From Zygnema cylindricum (lineage: Eukaryota; Streptophyta; Zygnematophyceae; Zygnematales; Zygnemataceae), in NCBI GenBank assembly GCA_037447655.1, contig JBBHKE010000586.1, forward strand, positions 172,529-207,432: a DNA stretch of 34,904 nt, given 5' to 3'. This document shows positions 11,197-22,290 of the stretch, piece by piece. The notes under the pieces were generated by a model that saw only the letters and a list, made by a program, of their open reading frames with translations, had not been told where the DNA came from and did no database searches. Numbering within the stretch: the stretch's first letter is position 1; every line of letters starts with the position of its first letter. The position numbers and the translations under genes are program-made.

Positions 11197-11262
11197 GACA
11201 ATGTTGTCTGTCATTTTTGCAAATAACTTGGACACTACATGGCTGATTGCACAAGATTGGAA
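11197..11262 (+). pseudogene. gag: copia gag CCHC zinc knuckle (broken)
   Basis: The frame reads C-H-F-C (Cys codons at 11209 and 11218), then His at 11233 and Cys at 11248. This is the CX2CX4HX4C nucleic-acid-binding knuckle of retrotransposon gag. A TAA stop at 11224-11226 falls inside the X4 spacer. Upstream gag is not recognisable. Confidence 0.8.
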
Positions 11263-11369
11263 GACTTAAGTTTGAAATACAAGCAACTGAACAACGGCAA
11301 AGAGGAGATGGAGGAACTTCTCCTCAATGAGAAAAGAGATAATCAAGTGGAAATACCAAGGAAAGAAAA

Positions 11370-11729
11370 GTGTGCATCCAGAGGTATGAGGGAGTCACAG
11401 AGAAAGGGTGGATAATTCATCCAGGCATTTCAATGCACATGTGTAAAGACAAAAGATGGTTCTCAAAATTGAGGAAGATTCCCTCAATGGAAATACAGTA
11501 TCGCGATGGGAGAGTAGTAAATACTAGCCTAGTAGGATCCGTTGATCTAATAGTGGCGGTAGATAGAAAAACTTATATAGTCACTATGTCTGATGTTCTT
11601 TATATCCCACAATTAAGCAAAAAACGGATTTCTACCACGGTCTTAGATGAGAAGGACTTTGTGAAAGAGATATTCACAGTTAGTTTCAATGGTGAAGTAT
11701 ATTTTATAGCTAAAATGGGTAGGCAATAA
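11370..11729 (+). pseudogene. pol: copia aspartic protease remnant
   Basis: This 119-codon frame contains a copia protease pattern: GWIIHPGISMHM, then W-F, a GRV segment, and DVLYIPQLSKKRIS, which matches the family's D-V-L-Y-V-P-x-L block. The active-site D-S/T-G is replaced by HPG, so the enzyme would be inactive. The frame ends at a TAA before the integrase zinc region. Confidence 0.75.
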
Positions 11730-11792
11730 ATATTTAGATTTGTTTTAAGTAGTGGAAAGAAATGAGTTTTGTACTCGTGTGTATATGACATG

Positions 11793-12468
11793 ATGCTATG
11801 GCATAAGTGTGTGGGTCATGTTCACATGGATAGACTAGAGAAAAATAAAAAAAAAATATAGTTGATGGATTACAATACAAAATTAAGGTAACAATGGATG
11901 CCTGTAGTGGATGTGCCCAAGAAAAACTCCATAAGCTTACTTTTTTGAAAGCTGTAACCTTTAAAGGATGTAAGGTTTTGGATCTTGTTCATACTCATTT
12001 ATGGGGGCCAAGTCGGGCTCCAAGGGCAATTGAATAACGTATATGCTCACCTTCACTGGTGAGTGGTCAAGATACTCGAAAGTATAATTTATAAGAACCA
12101 AAAGTGAGGTTTTTTAAGTTTTTAAAGAATACAAGACATGGGGTGAGAAGCTACACGAAACCTCTATAAAGAGGATAAAAAAAAACAATGCGGGGGAATA
12201 CACCTCAAATCAATTTGAAGAATATTTAAGAGAAGAGGGATTTCAACATCAGAAAACCGTACCTCATAAGCCACAACAAAATAGAGTAGTACAAAGATTA
12301 AATAGAACATTGGGGGAAAGTGATACGAGCATGCTAAATGATAAGAGAATAGGAAAACAAATTTGGGCTGAAGCAATGAATTATGCTAACTACATAAAAA
12401 ATAGAGTCCTCACTTGAGCTTTAAAGGGGGAAACTCCATATGAAAAATGGACCGGTAGAAAATCGGAT
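11793..12468 (+). pseudogene. pol: copia GAG-pre-integrase and integrase core (broken)
   Basis: The frame starting near 11793 gives MLWHKCVGHVHMDRLEK, the HHCC-type region, followed by a C-x-x-C (CSGC at about 11906) and LVHTHLWGPS. After a stop and a drifted segment, the core resumes with NAGEYTSNQFEEYL, PHKPQQNRVVQRLNRTLGE and WAEAMNYANYIKNRV. These match the copia D-D-E integrase, including the Glu of the third motif region. Stops occur near 12035, 12090 and 12416. It lies between protease and reverse transcriptase. Confidence 0.8.
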
Positions 12469-13425
12469 TTGTCTCATTTTAGAGTTTTTGGAAGTCAAGC
12501 ATATAGTTTGGATAAGGATAAGTTTGATTGGAAGATGGATGCAAAGGGAAAGCCCGGTTATTTAGTTGGATATTATGATGATGTAAAAGTATATAGAGTG
12601 TATGACTTAAAGAGAAAATATGTTATTCGTTTAAAACATTTAGTGGTAATAGATGAAATGAAAATGGTTGATCAGTTCAAGTATAACAAAGTTGTGAAAA
12701 TCAAAATTATACCAAATTTGAAATGGGAGGGAGAAATTGGTTTACAAGAAGTGATTCACCAAGGTGAAGAACATCTAAAACAAGAAGAAAAGAAAAAGGC
12801 ACAAAGTGAAGAAAAGCTCTTAACTGACTCTAAAGAAAAGGGAAAAGAGGAACCTATAAGAAGGAATTCGAGGATGCCTTCTATACTCGCCTCAGAATTT
12901 GAACGAGGAAGAACAATAAGTAAAACGTTGGAAGACAAACAGGTAAACAATCAGCTTACAACAATGTCACACCCAAATGAGCCTGAACATAACCGAAAGG
13001 CCATCAATAGTAAAGAGAGTGAGAGGTGGACAGCTGCAATAAATGATGAAATGAACTCTATCATGGAGGCTAAAACTTGGGAATTAGTAGATTGTCCTCC
13101 AAATAGGAAACCGATTGGGTGTAAGTGGGTTTTTAAGTTGAAATTGAATCGTGATAATTCTACTGAAAGATTCAAGGCTCGGCTAGTTGCAAAGAGGTAC
13201 GCACAAAAGGATGGAATAGACTATGAGGAAACCTTTACACCGGTGGTGAGGTTTCCACCGGTCATTTTTTTTTTAAGTTTGGCCGTAGCTAAAGACATAC
13301 AAGTACATCAAGTGGATATTAAGACCGCCTTCATCAACGAAAAATTGGAGGAAGAGATCTTCATCAAACAATCTGAGGGGTTTGTGGAGAAAGGGGAGGA
13401 GAGCAAGCTTTACACGTTAATCTAG
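12469..13425 (+). pseudogene. pol: copia integrase C-terminus plus reverse transcriptase N-terminal half
   Basis: This 318-codon open stretch begins in the integrase C-terminal region (HFRVFGSQAY, KGKPGYLVGY) and passes through a charged K/E-rich linker. It enters the copia reverse transcriptase near 13021: W-T-A-A-I-N-D-E-M, KTWELVDCPP, KPIGCKWVFKLK, FKARLVAKRYAQ and VHQVDIKTAFIN. The Asp of V-D-I-K-T-A-F is the first catalytic Asp. The frame stops at TAG 13423-13425, just before the YRLKQAPREW block, which continues after the stop in the same frame. It was longer once; this is a remnant, not an intact gene. Confidence 0.85.
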
Positions 13426-13913
13426 TCTTTTTATAGACTGAAACAGGCGCCACGAGAATGGATTATCAAGCTCGATGATTTCTTTACCACGTTGGGATTC
13501 GTTAGAATAAACTCAGACCACTCCATTTATATATTTGAGGATGAAAATGGAGTTATTTATATTGTTTTTTCTTTTGGATGATCTATTAGATTTGAGTAAG
13601 TCTTTGGAAATAATCGCAAAACTTAAGAAAGATTTGAGAAGCCAATTTGAAATGAATGACTTAGGTGAGGCAAGGTATATATTGGGAGATGGAAATAGAC
13701 AAAGAAAAGATAATAATTAGACTAGCTCAAAAGGAAGCAATGGGTAATATGCTTGAGGGCTTCTCAATGAAGAAAGCTAATGGATCAACAACTCCTATGG
13801 AGTTAAAGAAAGTGAATGAAAGAAATGCCGAGGGAGGAGTGATTACATTGAATGATGAGATAATTGATGAAGAGAGAGAGTGTATGTTAAGATTCCCTAG
13901 CTACAAGTCGTAG
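13426..13913 (+). pseudogene. pol: copia reverse transcriptase C-terminal half (frameshifted)
   Basis: FYRLKQAPREW follows the stop at 13423. Near 13555 the frame shifts, and the catalytic Y-V-D-D box is read as FLLDDLL in the next frame (ORF 13535-13720), followed by LRSQFEMNDLGEARYILG, the usual M-x-D-L-G block. A second frame change near 13690 gives EIDKEKIIIRLAQKEAM and MKKANGSTTPM. Loss of the Tyr and Val, plus the frameshifts, make the enzyme dead. Confidence 0.8.
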
Positions 13914-14193
13914 GGAGTCTCATTTATTTCAACTACACTAGGCTAGACATAGCGGCATCGGTTAAAGCCTTAAGTAGAAGTCTTTATAATCCTAGAAAGA
14001 AAGACTGATAGGCATCTAAGAGAGTGATGAGGTATTCAATCAGGACTCGAGATTTATAGTTCCACCAAGAAGGGGGAAATACTAACATCACCACTTGGAG
14101 TGATGCTACTTATGGAGATGTTTCTAACAGAAGATCTACTTCTGGATAAATTTTGAAAATTGGGAAGGGTGTTTGTTGTTAGAAGTGCACAGA
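13914..14193 (+). pseudogene. pol: copia RNase H remnant, truncated
   Basis: Around 13935 the frame reads TTLGLDIAASVKALSR, matching the R-P-D-I-x-x-A-V block. At 14094-14150 it reads TTWSDATYGDVSNRRSTSG, matching the W-S-D-A-D-W-A-G-D-x-x-x-R-R-S-T-S-G block of copia RNase H. Stops interrupt it (near 14008, 14057, 14146 and 14180). The match ends at about 14193, where the dispersed repeat begins. Confidence 0.8.
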
Positions 14194-14740
14194 AAACAGT
14201 ACGCACAGCCTAGAAACGTGCAGTATTTTTTTGTTTTTTATACTCCACGCACAAAAATTGTAATAAACTATTGACACACGCGACAACATTTGCATATTCG
14301 CCCACCTTATGGAACTTCATTTAACATCACCCCGCGAGTTGATTTTAAAATCACCTCGCGGGGTGAAGGACGCGAAACGTGCAGTTTTTTTTTGTTTTTT
14401 GTACTCCATGCACAAAAATTGTAATAAACTATTGACACACGCGACAGCATTTGCATATTCCCCCACTTTATGGAACTTCATTTAAAATCACCCCGCAAGG
14501 TGATTTTAAAATCACCTCGCGGAATGAAGGACGCGAAAGTGGGTCGAAATGCGCTAGACGACAAATTGCATCGTGCTACACGACAAACTGCAGTACATAT
14601 AAAGTTTAAGGGTAACGCAACTTATACGGTGGTAATTTCATATTTTTGGTACGGCTGCGGATTTTCTCATTTTTTTCTAAGTTATGGAGGAAAACGACAT
14701 AAAATAACTATAACTTTAGCACATGCGAAATTACCCTTAG
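14194..14740 (+). mobile_element. Dispersed repeat family, copy B (with internal 161-bp duplication)
   Basis: This is a long match to copy A at 3515-3895. It contains two tandem 161-bp units (14213-14373 and 14374-14534), each with GTGCAG-T-run, GCACAAAAATTGTAATAAAC, GGAACTTCATTT, and a hairpin made of ATCACCCCGC and GATTTTAAAATCACCTCGCG. Copy A has one such unit. The frame at 14470-14790 is fortuitous. The copy interrupts the copia RNase H, so it inserted after the copia element. Confidence 0.7.
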
Positions 14741-14994
14741 AGTTAACAATTTCTTCGCCACTTAAAGCATCTTTTATATCTACACACTAGTCTGCTTTCA
14801 ATTTCAAACAACCAATCAGAAGCTGAGAATCTCACTTTTCAATCGCCATCATGATATCTACAATGTGACATGTGTGTACGGAGAAAAAATGTTTTACGCG
14901 ACGAAAAAAAACATTAACACTACACTGTGAATCGCTATTAGCGTTCAGGGATGTAATTGAGGTACCTCGTTTTTTTAGGCAAATTCCCAAATAG
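14741..14994. other. Gene-free spacer
   Basis: Nothing beyond short shared words (TTTTACGCGACGAAAAAA, GAATCGCTATTAGCG) that also occur elsewhere in TE-like parts of the window. Confidence 0.4.
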
Positions 14995-15744
14995 AATTAG
15001 GATGAAGTTCCATTAGACGAAAAGTGAAATTTTGGACCTCTCCGTACTACGCCGTACGTCTTATTTTGTTTTTTTTGGAAAACAACATTACAGATAATCT
15101 TGCCAATATTCTCCAAAAGTCTGGGAGTTAACAATGACCGTTAGATATTTTTTTGCGAAGCATTCGCTTCGAAAGTTTTTGTAAATGGTGATTTACCTTG
15201 CGAGGTACATCACCAATTACATAAAAAAATTGAGCCGCGACACGCTTCATAATGAGCATACGTGTCAAGATGGCAACTAACGGAAATCAAAAAGTTTCGC
15301 ACACGATATACGCATTCAAAAATCCAACAGAAAATACAAACGAAATGTGGTAACGCACTTTCGTCACGTTATTTCTATTAGTGCCCATTCGTCACACTAT
15401 TTCTGGCAACGCTCATTCATCACGCGAAAAAACATGAACCCTAAAAAAAATGAGGTTGTATCTGACAAGGCGTTTGCAAAGGGTACAAAAGTGGTGTTGC
15501 ACGATAACCTGGTAAGCACTTTTATGGTACGCAAATGAAAAATTTTGGTCGGTGTGAATATCATTAACGATTTTCAATATCAAACATATATTTACGTTGC
15601 GCCACTCTTTCGCTAACTCGTGGATTATAGACTCTGCGCAATGGAACTTCGTTCAACGTGTAGCATCTTTTAATGTTGGCCGTACGATTCCTTTAATGTT
15701 GGCCGTACGATTACAGAATGTCGTAATGGAACTTCACCCTTAAT
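14995..15744. mobile_element. Putative non-autonomous element 1 with terminal inverted repeats
   Basis: The left end AATTAGGATGAAGTTCCATTA (14995-15015) is the near-perfect inverse of the right end TAATGGAACTTCACCCTTAA (15724-15744). The interior has a hairpin around GGTGATTTACC / AGGTACATCACC (15186-15215) and a direct repeat of TTGGCCGTACGATT (15675 and 15699). It has no transposase; the small frame at 15347-15538 is not convincing. I could not establish a target site duplication. Confidence 0.55.
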
Positions 15745-16494
15745 TTGGGTGGAATTCCATTAGGCCGTCTCAGTAAATGTACGGAAAATTCTACTGGCAG
15801 CGTTTACTGGAAGACTATTCCATTTTGTCGGGCCAGTAACCAGCCTTCCTCAATTATGATTAGCGCCACGTAGGTTAGAGTCCAGATTTGAAAATCTTAA
15901 ATAAAATCTTCAAACAGAAAGTCAAAACGAAATATCTGTACGGCTGGAGGTAGTTAATGATTCGTACGTAAAGTTTGCGGCCAGATTTTTGATTTTGAAA
16001 ACGGAAATCAAAATTTCGAAACGAAACGGCAAAAAGACGCGGCAAACTTTGAATGTCGGTGGATGTCAGACGGAGCGTGCGAAAAAAAATTCGGCTCACT
16101 TGCATCCAGCGTGGCAGGCGGCACATGGGCCGTACGACGTAGACACATGGCCTATACGACGTGTAGACCTGTGATCGCTTGTTCAAAGCAGATATTTTTT
16201 TACTTTTTCACGTGTACCAATGGTACACGTCTAGTATCGTACAACTCTCTTCGCGAGGAGACTATCGTGACACTGGATGATGTGCGCGATTTCTTTGCGG
16301 ATCTGAAAAAGTGAAATATCCAACGGCCAGGAATTACGCCTACATCATTGGAGCCTTCCGACAGCTTTCCGGTAACGAATTTTCGTCTGACAATTTTTTT
16401 TTTAAGGTACGGCGTGGTACGAATATGTACGAGCTTGTACGGCGTCCAGTAACGAACCACACTTTTCTTCTAATGGAATTCCACCCTCATTCTA
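15742..16494. mobile_element. Putative non-autonomous element 2 with the same terminal inverted repeats
   Basis: The left end AATTTGGGTGGAATTCCATTA (15742-15762) pairs with the right end TAATGGAATTCCACCCTCA (16471-16489). It abuts element 1, so the junction 15724-15762 is a 39-bp near-palindrome. Overlapping small frames at 15875-16505 on both strands show no domain. The two elements may be tandem copies or one composite element of about 1.5 kb. Confidence 0.55.
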
Positions 16495-16947
16495 AATGTT
16501 TCTGAACGTTATTTGAGGTACCCCATATAACAGGGTTCATAACTGCAATATAGTGCCCTTTTAAATAGTGTCAGATCCGTATTATTTTGTACTTTTTCAA
16601 GTAAAAAAAAACAGAAAAATATTCTACGCTAACGCGCTCGTATGTAAATTTGTTCTGGAAAAAATGACGCGGATGTCAGAAAAACGCGATGGCGTGCGAT
16701 TTGAACAATTTCGTACATGCACATGTTTTAGTGTGAAGATTTTATGCGCCGACAATTATTACAAAGCAGTTTAAAAATTAGAGTTAATGATAAATTAGAA
16801 TAAATATTTTTGGGAATTGCTAATCGCAGAGACATTTTTTTGCTGCGCGCAGGTAGTCCAGTCAACTTTTCAAAAATTGTACATATTAAAGTACAGATTA
16901 GTACAAGTTACGTACTTTTTGAGTTTATTCTTGACGGTCGTCAATCC
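16495..16947. other. Gene-free spacer
   Basis: The frame at 16568-16774 (68 codons) has no recognisable motif. The stretch is rich in GTAC words and a 'GAGGTACC' word shared with the flank before 14995. Confidence 0.4.
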
Positions 16948-17360
16948 GTCGAACAACTTTGACTTGCGAAATATTGTAACAACCGGTTAAAAAAGTGTCG
17001 CGCTTGCGAAAGACGACCGTCATAAAAAAAACAACAATTTCCACGGCCGGCCGAGGTTTACGGTAACAAAACTGTGGCAACCACATATAAATAAAGTTGC
17101 TGCCCGCAGATACTTTCTCACTTCACTTTCTTCACTTTGATCAACTTTGGATGTGCAGATTACGTTTGGCCAGCGTATGGAAAAAGCTGTGTTCTTTGGT
17201 TGATGTCAGTGCACCTATATTTGCGTGGTTCACACTTGAAAAATGGGAAAACGGATGTCATAAATTTTGGGATCCGTACGCCAAATTTCATAAAATGACA
17301 AAAAACGCGGCGGTGACGGTTGGGACGGTAGGTTTCGACCGTTTTGGAGCGTAGCGGAGT
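16948..17360 (-). repeat. Dispersed repeat C, inverted relative to 23265-23832
   Basis: Its reverse complement shares long blocks with 23265-23832. These include CCATTTTTCAAGTGTGAACC, GAAGTGAGAAAGTA, ATGTGGTTGC-GCAGTTTTGT, CGCAAGCGCGACACTTTTTT and AAAGTTGTTCGACGGATT. The frames at 17097-17354 and on the other strand lie inside this repeat and are not called as genes. Confidence 0.7.
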
Positions 17361-17438
17361 AAAAAAAATGCAGTTTTAAGCGTCAAAACTTGACAGCTGC
17401 GAATACCGAACAGCAACTGCCGTCCGCCATCGGACATC

Positions 17439-17553
17439 ATGTTCGGAATGCACTTTTTCGTTTTTGAAGAATTACAAAACGAAGCGCGAGGACGTGAACC
17501 GTACAAGATATTATTACCTCGCAAACTTGTGAACAAACTAGACGACCAATCAG
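17439..17553 (+). CDS. Candidate small first exon, unrecognised protein
   Basis: From ATG 17439, 38 codons give a protein-like sequence with EARGREPY, KILLPRKLVNKL and DDQS. It ends exactly at a strong donor, CAG followed by GTAAGAG (donor GT at 17554-17555). Codon composition is more protein-like than neighbouring frames. I do not recognise the protein and could not connect a convincing second exon. A 16-nt micro-exon at 20136-20151 (after TACAG, before GTAATA) is phase-compatible but too short to test by eye. It could be chance. Confidence 0.25.
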
Positions 17554-18089
17554 GTAAGAGAACATGTAATATATAAAAAAAAAAAACACTTCCCACTCTC
17601 TGCTGGTACTGCTCCACTCTTCCTCTCTTCCTCTCTTCCTATACTGCAAAGCAAATCGTTTTTAGATCCCGATTTTTACGTAGAAGGTTATTTGTACTTT
17701 CGATTCCCTAAAGGAATCTTCCTTTTCCATGCTATTCGTGGTTAAGCTCAATTTTTCCATTATTTCTCTAAGTCTGGGTGGTCTCTGTCTATCTCGGTTC
17801 GCAAGTAAAGCTTAGTAAAGCTTACATAACAATTAGTTTTACTGTGGTTTTGGTTTTTTTTTTTCACCAATTAGATGTGGTAAGAAGAGAAAGGAAAAAT
17901 GACACATTAAAAAAGGAAAGAGTTTTCATACCGTTTCAGTGTGGCTTTGTTGGCTAAATTTTAACTTAGTTATGTTTTCGGTTCTTTGTTTTATATTTGA
18001 GAGCAAGGAAACTCACCAAATTAGGTGTGATAAAAAACCCTTTAGTATTGCAACTCTTTAGTAATGGTTAGTATTGCACAAACTAAAAA
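17554..18089. other. Gene-free stretch
   Basis: A-run and CT-rich segment at 17574-17640, then ordinary AT-rich sequence. No coding region is supported. Confidence 0.45.
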
Positions 18090-20085
18090 TGTCCTAATGC
18101 TAATTATACAGACAAAGAACTGTACTAGAACTGTACTGGTACAACTGTACTGGTACAGAGCTGTGCTTGCACTAGTTATACATAATAATATCTGTTCTAA
18201 TTATACAAACTAATAACTATACTAAAACTCATTATAGAGACTAATTATAGTATTAATATTGATTATACATACTAATTACTGTACTAACACTACTTATACA
18301 TGCTAAAAACTGTACTAATAGTACTACTAATTATACATACAAAAAACTGAATCAATACTAATCATACAAATAATTTTACAAATACTGATTATATAATATT
18401 TGTCGTAATACTAATTATACAATACTAATGACTGCACTGACACTCATTATATAGACTAACAACTATACTCATACTAATTATGCAGACTTATAGCTGTAAA
18501 AACACTAGTTATACAAACTATAACTGTGTTAAGACTAATTATACAAAGTATTAACCGTGTTAATACTAATTAAACACTATTAATAACTGTACCAGCCCTA
18601 ATTATTGAGACTAATAACTGTATCAATACTAATTATACAGACTTTTAATTGTTTTGATACTAATTATACAAACTAATAACTCAACCAATACTGATTATAC
18701 AAACTGCTAACTATAAAACACTAATTATACATACTAAAAACTGTACTAATAATTATTATACAAATCCATAACTGTACTAATACTAATTTTACAGAATAAT
18801 AATTGTTCCAAAACTGATGATACAAACTCATAACTGTACTCACATACTAATAGCTTTACTAATACTGATTATACGTACTAATAGCTGGACTGATACAGAT
18901 AATACACAAATAATTAGTATGAATATCTAGTATAAGTACAGTTATCAGTCTGTGTGATTATTAATTTGAACAATTGTTAGTTTGTATAATTAGTATTAAT
19001 ACAGTGCTTAACCTGCATATCTCTTATTAGTGAAGTGCTTAATCTATATATTTTGTATTACTGTCTTTTGAAGTCTGCAAAATTAGGATTATTATTAGGA
19101 TTTGTACATTTATTAGTAATGTAGAATTAGTATTAGGACAATTATGAGTAATACATAATTAGTAATAGTATAGTTATTAGTAAGTATAATCAGTATTAGT
19201 ACAGTTATAAGTATTTATAGTAAGTATTAGTACATCTATTAGTTTGTATACTTAATATGAGTCCAGTTATGAGTTTGTATAATCGGTATTGGTACACCTA
19301 TTAGTCGGTGTAATTATGATGCATAGAGTTATTAGTCTGTATAGTTAGTGTTAGTACAATACAGACTAATAATTGTAAAAATACTTATTAAACAAAACGT
19401 ACTTATACTAGTTGCATGAACTAATAATGTTCTAATACTATTTATACAGACAAAAAACTATACTGATACTAGTTGTATAGACTAATAACTATGCTAGCAC
19501 TAATTATACATACTAAAAACTATAGTGATAGAACTATTGGAGAGAGTTATCTAGTTGTATAGGCTAATAACTATGCTAGCACTAATTATACATACTAAAA
19601 ACTATAGTGATAGAACTATTGGAGAGAGTTATCTGTACTAATAACCGTGCTACCACTAATTATACATACTAAAAAATATAGTGAAAGAACTATAGTGATA
19701 CAAAATGTACAGACTAAGAATTGTACTATTACTAGAATACAGACTAATAATTGTGTTATCACTAATTACACAAACATATAGATGTACTAATACTAATCAT
19801 ACATTACTCAAACTTGGACTACTACTAATCATACATTACTAATAATTGTACTAACTCTAATTATACACACTAATAACTAATTATACAAACTAATAACTAA
19901 TTATACAGACTAATAACTGTACTAACACAAATTATTTATTTGAATAACTGTACTACTACTGATTATAAAAACTAGAAATTGTACTAATACCAATTATATA
20001 CAAATAAACGTACCAGTAGTAGTTATATATACAAATAACTGTACTAATACTGATTACACAAACTAATTACTGTACTAAACCCTAG
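18090..20085. repeat. Degenerate minisatellite of about 30 bp, with an inverted central block
   Basis: About 2 kb is built from a degenerate unit resembling CTAATTATACAAACTAATAA followed by CTGTACTAATA. It reads in this orientation from about 18090 to 18895. From about 18905 to 19355 the same unit appears as its reverse complement (TAATTAGTATTAGTACAGTTATTAGT words). From about 19360 to 20085 it reverts to the first orientation. No open frame longer than 60 codons crosses it. It shows age (many substitutions) plus at least one recent duplication (19470-19633). Confidence 0.9.
19470..19633 (+). repeat. Recent 82-bp tandem duplication within the minisatellite
   Basis: Copies at 19470-19551 and 19552-19633 begin TAGTTGTATA and end GGAGAGAGTTATC. 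They differ by one base (TATAGACT versus TATAGGCT). This shows that the array is still changing in multi-unit steps. Confidence 0.85.
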
Positions 20086-20227
20086 AAATTGTGTTTGTAT
20101 TGATCATAGAAATTATGTGAATTATTATTATACAGAGGCCGATCTTCTGAGGTAATATCTATAAGGTTGTGGGAGTTTTTCCGTACTTGAAAGTAAATCG
20201 ACGTCGTTTATGGAACGCGGTTCGAAT

Positions 20228-20458
20228 CGAGGACGAAGAAGAAGAAGAAGAGGAGGAGGAAGAAGCGGAGGCTTAAGTAGTTTTGTCAGCAAAACGTGGT
20301 TTAGATTGAGGAAGGGAAAAGGGAAGTAGAGGAACAGGGAGTCCCTGAAGAGGAGGAAGAGGAAGAAGTGGAGGCTTAAGTAGTTTTGTTAATCGTGGTT
20401 TGGATCTCGAGGAAGGGGAAGTAAAGGAGGAAAAGGAAGAGAAGAGGAAGAAGAACAT
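20228..20458 (+). repeat. Purine-rich 103-bp imperfect tandem duplication
   Basis: GAAGAAGCGGAGGCTTAAGT at about 20259 and GAAGAAGTGGAGGCTTAAGT at about 20362 head two copies. Each continues TAGTTTTGT-GTGGTTT and then into GAGG/GAAG runs. Frames through it give Arg/Gly or Glu runs and end quickly; I do not call a gene. Confidence 0.7.
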
Positions 20459-20459
20459 G

Positions 20460-22290
20460 AGTTTCGATAGTCTTCATGGACTTTTATTTTATTTTGATGA
20501 TCTCTTGTATTCTTGTGTTTGTTAGAACGGGAGGAAAGTGTTGTAGTGAAAATAGATATTGTGCTCTCCCTTAATTTTTTCAAGGTGCTCAAGGTTTGTA
20601 TTAGCTTTTGTTATGACAACTTTTGGTGAAAACCTTGAAAATACATTTTTTTTTAATACAAAACTACAAGCCATTTTTGCATTTCATTTAGTCTTTTGTC
20701 ATTGTTGCAAAAAGATAGAGGCATAAAAATTACACCACGCGTCTCTAACTAATTTGTGAATAACAGTAAATTGGTGCCAGTTCTTCTTGGGCTTGAAAGT
20801 AAAAGTGTTATTAAAACCAGAAATTGTCCACGTCTCTTACGAGCTAAATTAGAACCAAAAACAAAAAAATAAAACCTAATCTTATACATTTTTTGACGTA
20901 CATTTCTTGAAAGTGATTTACGGTACCGATAAGCATGGAATCAGTTTCAGATGTTGTTGAGATGTTCACTTGGACAATTATCGATGTCCAGACCATTATT
21001 GGTGTTCAAAGGATACATTACGGTTGATCACACACTTAATCTTTACTAGTGTTGATGTTGAAATGACTATTCACAATGTGATAGTTGGTGATGGTTACGT
21101 TTGGTCCATCATCAACGATCTTGTTTAGGCCATTGATGTGTTGAGGAATGTTTCAAGGATACAAACGTAAGTGGGATGGAGGGAGGGTGATAAATACACA
21201 CAAGCAGGAGCGCTCACAGGTAAATTGAGTTTTTGCTCGTAAACTTATCGACAAACTTTTCAACTTGTAAGGTCGTAAAAAGGCTTGCTTCAATTGCAAA
21301 TGCAAGAAAGACAAAAAGATGGCATCCGTTTGTTTTGTTGGTCCCTTCAACAAGTTTGAATTTAAGCACACGGCACTATTGGCAGCATTATTGTGACTAT
21401 TGTTTTCTAATAAGTGATAGTCCCTTGGTCGGGATGTTTTACATATTATTGCTTCGTGACGGATAGATGTCGTTTTGCTCGATGGTGACGTCATATTTTT
21501 GTTGACAATGTTTTTTGTTTACTGAATCTTGCCCCGAAGTCTTTGTCTTTGTTACAGTCATTGAATTTTTATTCTTATGGCAGTCGAGGTTTTTCCTTGT
21601 TTGGGAATTGCTTTGGGTGACTTTCTCCATACTTAAAGTAACGTTCTTTCATGAGAAAAGGGCCATGAGAGCCCTCTCTCTTTTGGCCATACTAATACTA
21701 AAGGTAACACAATACTTCATTAAAAAGCGCGACACTTCATTTTAATGTTAGCGACTTTACAATGAGTGCAAGATCCTTCGATTTAACCATTGATGTGTTG
21801 CGGAACTCCCTCCATGTACTTCCCCAAGCTTAGGAGACTCAAATGTTTTTTATTAGTTTTATAAATATGTTAAGATTTGGTTGAGTAGTTTTCGTTTTGG
21901 CTATATACTATTTTGCTGTTGTTCCTTTCAATGCTCATATACATAATGCATATAATTTTTGACTTTCAATAAAAAGCACACATATGTTCAATTCCAATTT
22001 TTATGTGTGCTAGACCAACCATCTTTATCAACATTAAGGATTTATTAATGATAATGGGAAATTAGAATTTGTAATACTAACTTAGTGCAAGTAGATGTGG
22101 GAGATTCGAAGTCCACTTGCTTAAATAGTGTTGCTCACACTATTTTGTGATTTTTGGACGAAAAAAAATGCGATCAAACTAGTGTTGTTAACTTCAATAA
22201 CGACGATGGTGTAAACTGTTTCCCACCGTTTTTCCATTTAGTTTACTTTTAGGGTTTTGTTTCATTTTGTTTGTATTCTCTTCCCATGTA
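20460..22290. other. Gene-free stretch with faint internal duplication
   Basis: No domain is recognisable in any frame, and frames of 63-113 codons at 21153-21745 overlap on opposite strands. CATTGATGTGTTGMGGAA occurs at 21132 and again at about 21787, marking a diverged duplication. 21340-21640 is less AT-rich than its surroundings but carries stops in every frame. Confidence 0.45.

Larger units (their letters stand above)
11100..14193 (+). mobile_element. Decayed Ty1/copia retrotransposon body
   Basis: The segment carries, in copia order, a gag zinc knuckle, protease, GAG-pre-integrase zinc region, integrase core, reverse transcriptase and RNase H. Integrase before reverse transcriptase distinguishes copia from gypsy. 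The reading frame is broken by many stops and at least one frameshift, and catalytic residues are lost, so the copy is dead. At about 14193, inside RNase H, the sequence switches abruptly to the dispersed repeat copy B, so the 3' end and 3' LTR are missing. No 5' LTR could be proven. Confidence 0.9.

Noticed and set aside
20205-20230. GGTTCGAATC resembling a tRNA T-arm
   Set aside because: No acceptor stem, D-arm or anticodon arm can be placed around it.
20212-20331. Short Arg/Gly-rich frame from ATG 20212
   Set aside because: The basic stretch comes from a GAA/GGA repeat, the frame is 39 codons, and the repeat is duplicated downstream in another frame.
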